Assembly: GCA_009693985.1 (NCBI GenBank)
Contig: SHWE01000017.1
Span: 1 to 40,780, forward strand
Length of the DNA stretch: 40,780 nucleotides
Direction of reading: 5' to 3'
Origin: Alphaproteobacteria bacterium
GTDB lineage: Bacteria > Pseudomonadota > Alphaproteobacteria > Micropepsales > Micropepsaceae
The notes beneath the pieces are model-generated. The model saw only the letters and a program-made list of their open reading frames with translations. It had not been told where the DNA came from and ran no database searches. Position numbers and translations under genes: made by a program. Below are positions 24,068 to 31,439 of this stretch, in pieces; the first letter of the stretch is position 1, and the number at the start of each line of letters is the position of its first letter.

Positions 24068-24984
24068 TCCCAGAGATCGCGGAATTGCGCGGCGACCACA
24101 TCCTCATAGGACGGATTGCCTTTCAGGATTCCCACATCGCGCGAAAATTGATTCATGCCGGCGACGAAGTCGTGGCTGATCGACGCGTCGTAAAAAGGCA
24201 GATCGCGGCGGATCAATTCGGCGATCAGCTCGGCCTCTGACGGCGGAAACAGTTTGCGGCCGATCCCGGTGGCGCGGGCCGGATCGGCGCGCAACGCGGC
24301 GTGGGTTTTTACAATCGCGCGGATAGCGGCAGCCGCCACATCGGGTTGCTGCACGATCAAGCGCGTCGTGGCGGCAATCGAGGCCATCGTATAATTGAAG
24401 CAGCTCTTCGGCCCGTCGCCGCGCCTGATGTCGAGCACGACCGTACCGACGCCGCGCTTCACCGCGACCTCGGTGCCCATGCCGTTGGCCCAGAAGCCGT
24501 CGATCTTTTTCTCTTCCAGCGCTTTCGCCGCGGTGACGCCGAAATTGACGCCCGCCCCTTGCGCGCCCGGCACCGGCGCGATGCGCACGCCATCGCGTTC
24601 CAAATCGATGCCCGCTTCGATCAGAAGCCGCCGCAGACCCATATCGACCCAGGGCGCTGCTCCGATGCTCTTGCCCTTGACGACGGAGAGGTCGCCGCGA
24701 TTCGGCTTGAGATCGGCGTGCATCACCAGAAACCAATACATGCCCTGCCCTTGCGCGCAGAGCAGCTTGGCGCCCTGCCATTCGGGAAAGGCGGCGAGCA
24801 CCGAATGGGCCGAGCCGCCGACGAAATCGACCTCTCCGTCGCGCAACGCCTCATAGGCTTTGCTGACCGGGAAGATCATTTCGAGCGTGACATCGAGCCC
24901 CTCGCGTTTGAAGAATCCCAGCTCGACCGCGGCGACCGCCGGGAAATAGGAATTGGAGATGAGGTCGGGAACCGCGATTTTCAT
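24064..24984 (-). CDS. NMT1/THI5-like substrate-binding protein, no visible signal peptide
   Basis: 306 residues with a periplasmic-binding-protein type II fold of the NMT1/THI5/SsuA family. MKIAVPDLISNSYFPAVAAV, ELGFFKREGLDV, FPVSKAYEALRDGEVDFVGG and GKSIGAAPWVDMGLRRLL are characteristic. These usually deliver nitrogen- or sulfur-containing small molecules to an ABC importer. The mature-like sequence begins at the first Met; no signal peptide or lipobox is seen even in the open frame upstream, which lies within the amidase gene. No permease or ATPase gene is nearby. It overlaps the amidase gene by ATGA. It might be a cytoplasmic ligand-binding protein or an enzyme rather than a transporter subunit; that is inference. 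Confidence 0.8.
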   Translation of the reverse strand: MKIAVPDLISNSYFPAVAAVELGFFKREGLDVTLEMIFPVSKAYEALRDGEVDFVGGSAHSVLAAFPEWQGAKLLCAQGQGMYWFLVMHADLKPNRGDLSVVKGKSIGAAPWVDMGLRRLLIEAGIDLERDGVRIAPVPGAQGAGVNFGVTAAKALEEKKIDGFWANGMGTEVAVKRGVGTVVLDIRRGDGPKSCFNYTMASIAATTRLIVQQPDVAAAAIRAIVKTHAALRADPARATGIGRKLFPPSEAELIAELIRRDLPFYDASISHDFVAGMNQFSRDVGILKGNPSYEDVVAAQFRDLWD

Positions 24985-26312
24985 GCGTCCCATCCAAGGT
25001 CGCGCATAAAGGCCGCGATGGAGAACAGCGCATCGTCTTGTTGCTCGAAGCCGAGAATCTGAAGCCCGAGCGGCAGGCCTTCGCAAGCCAGCACCGGCAA
25101 TGTGATCGCCGGCACGCCAAGCAGAGAGCCCGGCACCGCGAAGGTGGGATCGCCGGTCGAGGAAAGGCCGATAGGCGCCGCGCCGGCCGCCGAAAGCGTG
25201 ATCGCTCCATCGGCAAGGCCCGCAAGCTGCGCATAAGCGGCACGGATGCGCGCGCGCTTCGCGATATCGCGCCGGTAATCGTCGAGGCTCATGGCTTCGG
25301 CTGCGGTCAAACGCTCCAGCATGTGCTTGCTGAGGCCCTCGCGGTGGTGCGCGGCATAAGTGTTGAGCGGCCAGCGCACTTCCCAGCCATTGATACGCCG
25401 GGATAGGGGTTGCGCGTCTTTGAACGCCGCCTCGACTTCGGCGACGAGCCCATTGTTGCTGCCCTCGAGGATCGTGATATCGGCGGCGCGGAACCGCGCG
25501 ACCGCGTTTTCGAAATTCGTTTTCGCTTCATCGGACGCCGTGGCCCAGCCATCGGTCTCCAGCACGGCAAGCGTGCTCGGGCGTTTTGCGTATGGCACAC
25601 CGGCGGATCCCGCAAGGCCGGGATAACCTGGATCGCCACCGGCGCGATCCGCAATCGCGCGGCAGAAATTCCACGCATCTTCCAGGCTCGCGGCGAGTAC
25701 GCCGGCGCTGCTCTGGCTCAACGCGTCGTGGCTGCCACCGCGATTGAGCGCGCCGATGCTCGGCTTGAAGCCGAACGTACCGCAAAAGCTGGCGGGGCGG
25801 ATGATGGAGCCGACGACTTGCGTGCCCAGCGCCGCCGGCAAGAAGCCCGCGCCAACCGCGGCGCCCGACCCGCTCGACGAACCGCCTGGCGTGCGGCTTA
25901 GGTCGTGCGGATTGCGCGTGCCGGCAGGAAAGGTCGCCGCGAATTCCGTGGTCACGGTCTTGCCCAGCACAACGGCGCCCGCCTCGCGCAATGCGGCGAC
26001 GGCCGCCGAGTCGCGGTTCGACTGCCAGCCGGCGAAGATCGGCGAGCCCATTTGCGCCGGCATGTCGACCGTCTCGTAGATGTCCTTGATGCCGACCGGC
26101 ATGCCGTCGATGGACGACAGCGGCTTGCCGGCCTGCCAGCGCGCCGTCGAACGTGCCGCCGCTTCGCGCGCGCCCTCGACATTCATCGCGACAAAGGCGC
26201 CGATCTCCGGCTCGCGCTCGGCGATGGCCTTAAGACACCGTTCCAGAAACGCGGACGGCGTATCGCGCGAGCTTGCGAAATCCTTCGTCGCGCTGTGGAA
26301 GGGCCGCAGCAT
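24981..26312 (-). CDS. amidase signature family hydrolase
   Basis: 443 residues. The Ser-cis-Ser-Lys triad is visible: Lys76 in MPVGIKDIYE, cis-Ser145/146 in PGGSSSGSGAAVGAG and the nucleophile Ser169 in GTQVVGSIIRPAS. The usual GGSIRxPA is changed to VGSIIRPAS, within family variation. It hydrolyses a carboxamide (or possibly an ester) in the cytoplasm. ATG 26312 is chosen because the gene then begins seven bp after the upstream cupin stop. With the cupin, DUF2848 and NMT1-type genes it forms a compact four-gene operon, suggesting processing of a nitrogen-bearing organic acid. The amide substrate is unknown. Confidence 0.9.
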   Translation of the reverse strand: MLRPFHSATKDFASSRDTPSAFLERCLKAIAEREPEIGAFVAMNVEGAREAAARSTARWQAGKPLSSIDGMPVGIKDIYETVDMPAQMGSPIFAGWQSNRDSAAVAALREAGAVVLGKTVTTEFAATFPAGTRNPHDLSRTPGGSSSGSGAAVGAGFLPAALGTQVVGSIIRPASFCGTFGFKPSIGALNRGGSHDALSQSSAGVLAASLEDAWNFCRAIADRAGGDPGYPGLAGSAGVPYAKRPSTLAVLETDGWATASDEAKTNFENAVARFRAADITILEGSNNGLVAEVEAAFKDAQPLSRRINGWEVRWPLNTYAAHHREGLSKHMLERLTAAEAMSLDDYRRDIAKRARIRAAYAQLAGLADGAITLSAAGAAPIGLSSTGDPTFAVPGSLLGVPAITLPVLACEGLPLGLQILGFEQQDDALFSIAAFMRDLGWDA

Positions 26313-26319
26313 GCGCCCG

Positions 26320-26706
26320 CTATTTCCCGCTCTCGTCGTAGTAATGAATTTCGTAGAGCAGGCAGCCTTTGTCCGATTTGAACGGGCCGTGGAACACGCC
26401 GGGCGGGCGGCAGGCATAGGTGGGACTGAGGAACGGCTCGCCGCCCTTGCCGTGGCTATCGTTGCCGACGATCAGGTCGCCGGACATCAGATAGACCTCT
26501 TCCCAATGGTCATGCACGAACGGCGCGGTCGTGTAGACGCCCGGATCGAAGCGCAGCAACCGCGTGCGGCTGCCGCTTTTCTTGCTCTCGTCGATGTCGC
26601 TGGCGAGGATCTTCTGCTTAATGCCGGAAGGATAGCCGTCGGGTGTCGCCCAGCCCGAATTCATGTCGAGCTTGGTGAATTCGATATGGGGCTTGTTCAT
26701 CGGCAT
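26320..26706 (-). CDS. single-domain cupin protein
   Basis: 128 residues. The cupin motif 1 is FVHDHWEEVYLMSGDLIVGN, with two His and Glu as metal ligands, and motif 2 is ACRPPGVFHGPFKSDKG. The protein resembles ChrR-like and acetylacetone-dioxygenase-like cupins used as small metal-dependent oxygenases or isomerases. The start may be ATG 26706 or 26700; both give the same domain. It lies 27 bp after DUF2848 and seven bp before the amidase, so it is clearly part of that operon. A role in tailoring the amidase substrate is inferred from neighbours only. Confidence 0.85.
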   Translation of the reverse strand: MPMNKPHIEFTKLDMNSGWATPDGYPSGIKQKILASDIDESKKSGSRTRLLRFDPGVYTTAPFVHDHWEEVYLMSGDLIVGNDSHGKGGEPFLSPTYACRPPGVFHGPFKSDKGCLLYEIHYYDESGK

Positions 26707-26733
26707 GGGCCAATCCTATTTGCGAAAATGCGC

Positions 26734-27426
26734 CTATCCGAGAATGGGCAATGTCACGATGTCGTAGCCGTGCGAAATCTTACGCGCGCGCAACGTATCT
26801 TCGAGCTCGAATTCGAAGCGGGGTGCGGGCCTGAGGCCGCCGTGAACCGCAAGCGTGCCGCAGAACATCAGCGTGCCGTCGGAAAGTCCGTCCCTGGCGA
26901 AGCGCGCAATCAGATCCTGGGGCTCGCGCATCGCCGCGACCGAACCTTCTTGATAAAGCGTGCGCTTGCCGTCCTCGACAGCAAAAGAGCGCAATATCAG
27001 CCGGTCCCAATGCGGCGCGACATCCTCGAAGGCCCAGAAAACTTGCCCAACCGGCTTCTCGCACATCTGCTTGGAGACGGAGACGCCATAGGCTTCGACC
27101 TCGCGGTCGGTGTGATCGGAGCCGATGCCCACCCAGAGCCGCCCGCTCGTGTTGAGCAGCACGAATTCGACTTCGCCGCTCGATTTGTCGCCCAGCACCT
27201 CGATGGACCTATCCGTCGTCAGGCGCTGAGCCCCGACGCGATAGAAGATCGGCGTCGTCGCCGGGCGCTTCACGCCGAGCACGGCCAATTCCTGTATGTG
27301 CTTTTCGACCGCGGCGGCATCGCGCCCCGTCCAACCGGCGATCACCGCCTGTTTGACGGCGACCTCGACCCGGCGCGCTTCGCCGTCGGAGCCCTGCAGC
27401 AACAAAGAGAGGATTCGTGCGGTCAC
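26734..27426 (-). CDS. DUF2848 family protein
   Basis: 230 residues. I recognise DUF2848 from AVIAGWTGRDAAAVEKHIQE, TPIFYRVGAQRLTTD, SSGEVEFVLL, SDHTDREVEAYGVSVSKQMC, HWDRLILRSFAVEDG and MFCGTLAVHGGLRPAPRFEF. No biochemical function is established to my knowledge; a small-molecule enzyme is likely from the conserved polar residues. The start is taken as GTG 27424-27426 (MTARILSLLLQG); the long open frame upstream on this strand is antisense to the ThDP gene and is not coding. It is the first gene of the DUF2848-cupin-amidase-binding-protein operon and divergent from the Tat-exported ThDP enzyme, so the two operons may be co-regulated. Confidence 0.82.
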   Translation of the reverse strand: MTARILSLLLQGSDGEARRVEVAVKQAVIAGWTGRDAAAVEKHIQELAVLGVKRPATTPIFYRVGAQRLTTDRSIEVLGDKSSGEVEFVLLNTSGRLWVGIGSDHTDREVEAYGVSVSKQMCEKPVGQVFWAFEDVAPHWDRLILRSFAVEDGKRTLYQEGSVAAMREPQDLIARFARDGLSDGTLMFCGTLAVHGGLRPAPRFEFELEDTLRARKISHGYDIVTLPILG

Positions 27427-27503
27427 AGCCGATCTCGCTAGACGCGTGAAGCAGGCTGCGGTTTCGCACAGGTGGGCCTCACGGGTCAAATGATATGAAA
27501 AAC

Positions 27504-27518
27504 CAGCAAAATCTGCTG
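27504..27518. promoter_or_regulatory. dyad CAGCA-n5-TGCTG in the divergent intergenic region
   Basis: A perfect five-base inverted repeat, with an AT-rich centre, lies midway in the 210-bp gap between the DUF2848 (27426) and ThDP (27637) genes. It is a candidate operator for coordinate control of both. A five-base arm is short enough to arise by chance. Confidence 0.3.
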
Positions 27519-27636
27519 TTTGGTGCGATTGGCCCGAGGGCGCCGCGCGCGGCCTTGCCCACCCCGAAGATGAGGGCTTAGGCTCAACATTCGCGTCGTT
27601 TGCGCCCATAAGCAGACACGCGCCTGGGAGAGGCCG

Positions 27637-29577
27637 ATGTCCAAGCGAAAAGCGCAATCTACGGTTACGCGGCGCAACCTCTTGAAAGGCGCGGCGATCG
27701 CGGGCGCCGCCGCCGTGACCGCGCCGCTTCCCGTTGCCGCGCAAACGCCGCCTTCCGGCCCCGCGCGCTACGTCTCCCCGCCCGATCCCGAGCTCGATAA
27801 TTTCCGCGTCAATGGCAGCCCCATCGTGCAGACGAGTTCGGGCTCCGACTTCATGCTCGACGTGCTGAAAAGCGTCGGCTTCGATTATTGCATCGCCACC
27901 TGCGCGTCGAGCTTCAAGGGCCTGCATGAATCGATGCTGAATTACGGCAAGAACGTCGCGCCCGAATACATCACCACCACGCACGAAGAAACCTCGGTGG
28001 CGATGGCGCATGGCTATGCAAAGATCGAGAACAAGCCGCTGCTCACCTGCGTGCACGGAACGGTGGGATTGCAGCACGCGTCGATGGCGATCTACGACGC
28101 CTTCTGCGACCGCGTGCCGGTCTTCGTCTTCGCCGGCAACACGTTCAACAGCGCCGACCGCCGCAGCGAGATCATCTGGGTCCATTCCTCGCAGGACGAT
28201 GCCGCCATGGTGCGCGATTTCGTCAAATGGGACGACCGTCCGGGCAGTCTCGAACATTTCGCCGAATCCGCCGTGCGCGCCTACAAGATCGCGACGACGC
28301 CGCCGATGGGACCGGTGCTTCTTTCCGTCGACACCGTCATGCAGGAAGCCCCGATCCCCGAAGGCGCCAATCTGAACATCCCCAAATTGCCGATGACGGC
28401 GCCCCCGCAGGGTGAATCCGGTGCGGTCGCCGAAGTGGCGCGGATGCTGGTCGCGGCGGAATTCCCGGTGCTGGTCGCGGATTCCTATGCGCGAACGCAA
28501 GGCGCCCTCGATCATCTGGTCGAATTGGCCGACCTGCTACAATGCGCCGTGGTCGATCTCGGCATGCGGATGAACTTCCCCTCGCGCCATCCGCTCAATC
28601 AGACCAATGTCGGAACGCGGCGCACCGTCGGTCAGGCCGATGTCATCCTCGCCTTGGAAGTGGCGAATTTCTGGGGCGCCACGCATGCCTTCTACGACCA
28701 GGTCATCACCAGCTCGGCACCGACGACCAAGCCGGGCGCGAAATTGGTCAGCATCAGCGCGAACGACCTCTTCATCAAATCGAACTTCCAGGATTTCCAG
28801 CGCTTCCAATCCGTCGATATCGCCATCGCCGCCGATGCGGCCGCGACCATGCCCTCGCTGATCGAAGCGGTGAAGCGCAGCATCGGGCCGAACGACAGGG
28901 CCCGCTTCGCCGCGCGCGGCGCAAAGCTCGGCGAGTCGCACAAGGCCGCTTTGGCGCAGGTCCGCAAAGAGGCGGCTGTGGGATGGGATGCGAGCCCGGT
29001 CTCGACCGCGCGTCTGTCGGCGGAGATTTTCGATCAGTTGAAGAATGAGGACTGGGCGCTTGCTTCCACCAAGCCGTCGGGCGTCAGCGATTGGCCGCAG
29101 AAGCTTTGGGTAATGGACAAATATTACAACTACACAGGCGATTCCGGCGGCAATGGCATCGGCTTCGGCGCCGCGGCAGCGGCGGGCGTCGCGCTCGCCA
29201 ACCGGAAGCACGGACGCTTCACGGTGACCATCCAGCCCGACGGCGATCTGATGATGGGACCGGGCATATTGTGGACGGCCGCCCATCACAAGATTCCCAT
29301 TCTCTATGTGATGCACAACAACCGCGGCTATCATCAGGAAGTGATGGGCCTTCAGAAGATGGCGGCGCGGCGCATGCGCGGCATCGACACTTTCCATATC
29401 GGCACCACGCTGCGCGAACCGTTCATCGATTACGCGACGGTGGCGAAGGGCCTCGGCGTCTATGCCGAAGGGCCGATCACCGACCCCAAGGATTTGGGCC
29501 CGGCGCTCCGGCGCGCCATCGCCGTCGTCAAACGCGGCGAACCGGCATTGCTCGACGTCGTCACGATAGGCCGTTAG
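27637..29577 (+). CDS. Tat-exported thiamine-diphosphate-dependent enzyme
   Basis: 646 residues, related to the acetolactate synthase / pyruvate oxidase / benzoylformate decarboxylase group. TRRNLLKGAAIAGAAAVTAP is a twin-arginine signal ending near PVAAQ, so the enzyme is predicted to fold with its cofactor in the cytoplasm and be exported. The N-terminal PYR domain has THEETSVAMAHGYAKIENKP with the cofactor-activating Glu117. The central domain resembles the FAD/ADP-type middle domain. The PP domain shows PDGDLMMGPGILW and, after about 26 residues, HNNRGYHQE, the GDG...NN Mg-ThDP motif. It probably cleaves or forms a C-C bond next to a keto group. Tat-borne ThDP enzymes are uncommon. Two VOC genes follow directly. 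Confidence 0.88.
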   Translation: MSKRKAQSTVTRRNLLKGAAIAGAAAVTAPLPVAAQTPPSGPARYVSPPDPELDNFRVNGSPIVQTSSGSDFMLDVLKSVGFDYCIATCASSFKGLHESMLNYGKNVAPEYITTTHEETSVAMAHGYAKIENKPLLTCVHGTVGLQHASMAIYDAFCDRVPVFVFAGNTFNSADRRSEIIWVHSSQDDAAMVRDFVKWDDRPGSLEHFAESAVRAYKIATTPPMGPVLLSVDTVMQEAPIPEGANLNIPKLPMTAPPQGESGAVAEVARMLVAAEFPVLVADSYARTQGALDHLVELADLLQCAVVDLGMRMNFPSRHPLNQTNVGTRRTVGQADVILALEVANFWGATHAFYDQVITSSAPTTKPGAKLVSISANDLFIKSNFQDFQRFQSVDIAIAADAAATMPSLIEAVKRSIGPNDRARFAARGAKLGESHKAALAQVRKEAAVGWDASPVSTARLSAEIFDQLKNEDWALASTKPSGVSDWPQKLWVMDKYYNYTGDSGGNGIGFGAAAAAGVALANRKHGRFTVTIQPDGDLMMGPGILWTAAHHKIPILYVMHNNRGYHQEVMGLQKMAARRMRGIDTFHIGTTLREPFIDYATVAKGLGVYAEGPITDPKDLGPALRRAIAVVKRGEPALLDVVTIGR

Positions 29578-29586
29578 GAAAGAGAT

Positions 29587-30408
29587 ATGTCCGCACGCAT
29601 CAATCACGTCGCCATCACCAGCGATTCCTACGCCATGAATGCGCGCTTCTACGAGGCGCTGTTCGGCATGCAACAGGGTAAGACGAGGCGGCTGCCGCCG
29701 GCGCGGGCGATTTCCCTCGGCGATGGCTATGTCGGCATGACGCATATTCCCCGGCGCGACGGGCGCACCGCCGGTCTCGACCATTTCGGCATCGAGGTCG
29801 AAGACATCGAAGACACCATCGCGCGGATGAAGAAATTCGATCCCGAGATCGGCGCGCTGAAACGCCCACCGATCCGGCCCTATGCCGCCTATTCGACGCA
29901 CGATCCCGACACCAACATCTTCGATTTGTCGCAGCGCAATATCGGCTTCCAGAAAGACGTCTATGCCGAGAATGAAGGCGTCGAGGCGCGCACGCGTACG
30001 CTCAGCCATATCGCGCTGCGGACCCGCAACGCCGAACGCTGCGCGCATTTCTATACGGAGGTGTTCGGGTTGCCGCTACTGAACCGGCCGAGCGATGGGA
30101 ATTACTATCTCTCCGACGGGCGCGTGACGCTGGTGATCATGCCGTGGAAGCTTTCCGATTATTACGGCATGGACCCGGCTCGGCTTGGCCTGGATCATAT
30201 CGGCTTCAAGGTCGAGAGCGTCGAGAAGGTGAAGAAGGATTTGGAATCCCTCGTGGGCGAGAACCCGCATATGCGCGGGCGCGCGCTTGGCTACGGTTCG
30301 GAAGGCGAAGCGCGGCTGAACCTGTTCAAGAAATGCCCGCTCGGCTGTCATCATTTCACCGACATCGAGGGCGTCTATATCGACGTGGCCGAAGGCGAAG
30401 CGAACTGA
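29587..30408 (+). CDS. two-domain VOC-fold protein A (extradiol-dioxygenase-like)
   Basis: 273 residues with two vicinal-oxygen-chelate modules. N-module metal candidates are His7 (RINHVAI), His66 (GLDHFGIEVED) and Asp113 (HDPDTNIFDLSQ). C-module candidates are His141 (LSHIALRT), His204 (GLDHIGFKVES) and Asp266. Type I extradiol dioxygenases keep their ligands in one module as His, His, Glu; here both modules have His, His, Asp. A cysteine pair in KKCPLGCHHF is shared with the next protein. No signal peptide is seen, so it would be cytoplasmic although the upstream ThDP enzyme is exported. The gene begins 10 bp after the ThDP gene and its stop overlaps the next start (TGATG). Oxygenase, isomerase and lyase roles are all possible. 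Confidence 0.82.
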   Translation: MSARINHVAITSDSYAMNARFYEALFGMQQGKTRRLPPARAISLGDGYVGMTHIPRRDGRTAGLDHFGIEVEDIEDTIARMKKFDPEIGALKRPPIRPYAAYSTHDPDTNIFDLSQRNIGFQKDVYAENEGVEARTRTLSHIALRTRNAERCAHFYTEVFGLPLLNRPSDGNYYLSDGRVTLVIMPWKLSDYYGMDPARLGLDHIGFKVESVEKVKKDLESLVGENPHMRGRALGYGSEGEARLNLFKKCPLGCHHFTDIEGVYIDVAEGEAN

Positions 30409-31211
30409 TGGCCGCGCGCGTCAACCATGTCGCCATCGCGTCCGACCAATATGCGATCAATGGCCGCTTCTACGAAGCGCTGTTCGGCATGAAGCCGTCG
30501 AGCAAGCCGCGTCCTGCGCGTTCGGTGGTGATCGGAGACGGCTATGTCGGGATGAACTGCATCCCGCGCCGCGACGGCCGCTATTCGGGGCTCGATCATT
30601 TCGGCATCGAAGTGGACGATCTCGACGACACCATCGCAAGGATTCAAAAGTTCGATTCGTCCCTGAGCGCGGTCAAACGTCCCCCGATCCGGCCTTTCGC
30701 CGCCTATAGTGCGCACGATCCCGACACCAACATCTTCGATCTGTCGCAGAAGAGTCTCGGCGGGCAGAAGGACGTCTATGCCGAGAACGAAGGCGGCATC
30801 GCCCCGCGGCACATCTCGCATATCGCGCTGCGCACCCGCCATGCCGAACGTTGCGCGCAGTTCTATGTCGAGGTGTTCGGATTGACACCACTGAACCGGA
30901 AGGACGAGAACTTCTATCTCTCCGACGGGCGGGTGACGCTGATGATCATTCCGTGGAAGATCGAGGATTATTACGCGCAAGACCCGGCGCGCACCGGTCT
31001 CGACCATATCGGCTTCACGGTCGAGAGCGTCGAGCAGGTGAAGAAAGATCTTATATTTCTGACCGGCGAAAATCCGCACATGCGCACCCGCGCGCTCGGC
31101 TACGGCTCCGAAGGCGAAGCCCGGTTGAAACTGTTTCAGAAATGTCCGTTGGGGTGCTTCCATCTCACCGACATCGAAGGCGTCCACATCGATGTAGGCG
31201 AGGCGGCGTAA
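30408..31211 (+). CDS. two-domain VOC-fold protein B, paralogue of A
   Basis: 267 residues, closely similar to protein A along its full length: RVNHVAIASDQYAINGRFYE, GLDHFGIEVDDLDDTIAR, HDPDTNIFDLSQ, ISHIALRTRHAERCAQFY, GLDHIGFTVESVEQVKKDL and KCPLGCFHLTDIEG. Both sets of His/His/Asp positions and the C-x3-C pair are kept. The start ATG 30408 is embedded in the stop of gene A (TGATG), so the two proteins are made together and could form a heteromer. It ends 10 bp before a type A repeat and about 230 bp from the convergent second ThDP gene. Substrate unknown. Confidence 0.82.
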   Translation: MAARVNHVAIASDQYAINGRFYEALFGMKPSSKPRPARSVVIGDGYVGMNCIPRRDGRYSGLDHFGIEVDDLDDTIARIQKFDSSLSAVKRPPIRPFAAYSAHDPDTNIFDLSQKSLGGQKDVYAENEGGIAPRHISHIALRTRHAERCAQFYVEVFGLTPLNRKDENFYLSDGRVTLMIIPWKIEDYYAQDPARTGLDHIGFTVESVEQVKKDLIFLTGENPHMRTRALGYGSEGEARLKLFQKCPLGCFHLTDIEGVHIDVGEAA

Positions 31212-31221
31212 CCTTATCCTC

Positions 31222-31335
31222 ACCATGGCCGGGCTTGACCCGGCCACCCAGCGCGCCCGCGTCTGCGGGCGTAAGAGATTCACGGCTCGCGGATGCTCGC
31301 CTGCTGGATGGCCGGCTCGGTGGCCGGCCACGGTG
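31222..31335. repeat. type A palindromic intergenic repeat, copy 2
   Basis: 114 bp from CACCATGG (31222) to CCACGGTG (31328-31335), lying between the convergent VOC and ThDP operons. The left hairpin GGCCGGG-cttga-CCCGGCC is identical to that of copy 1, and an internal GCGCCCGC-gtct-GCGGGCG stem follows. It is almost base-for-base like copy 3 at 37440. It may also act as a two-way transcription barrier here. Confidence 0.85.
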
Positions 31336-31439
31336 AGAGAGGTTTAACGCAGCGCCTTGAAGCGGCAAGGTCGCTGGGCATGACAATCTTTTTGCTTTAT
31401 GTGGTTTTGACGGATGCGCTGGTCAAGTCCGGATGAAAA

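Noticed and set aside
24064..24984. Classic ABC importer assignment for the NMT1-like gene
   Set aside because: No signal peptide, permease or ATPase is present, so only the binding-protein fold is claimed.
27427..28515. Upstream extension of the DUF2848 frame
   Set aside because: The added residues are antisense to the Tat signal and N-terminus of the ThDP gene; the DUF2848 domain begins just after GTG 27426.
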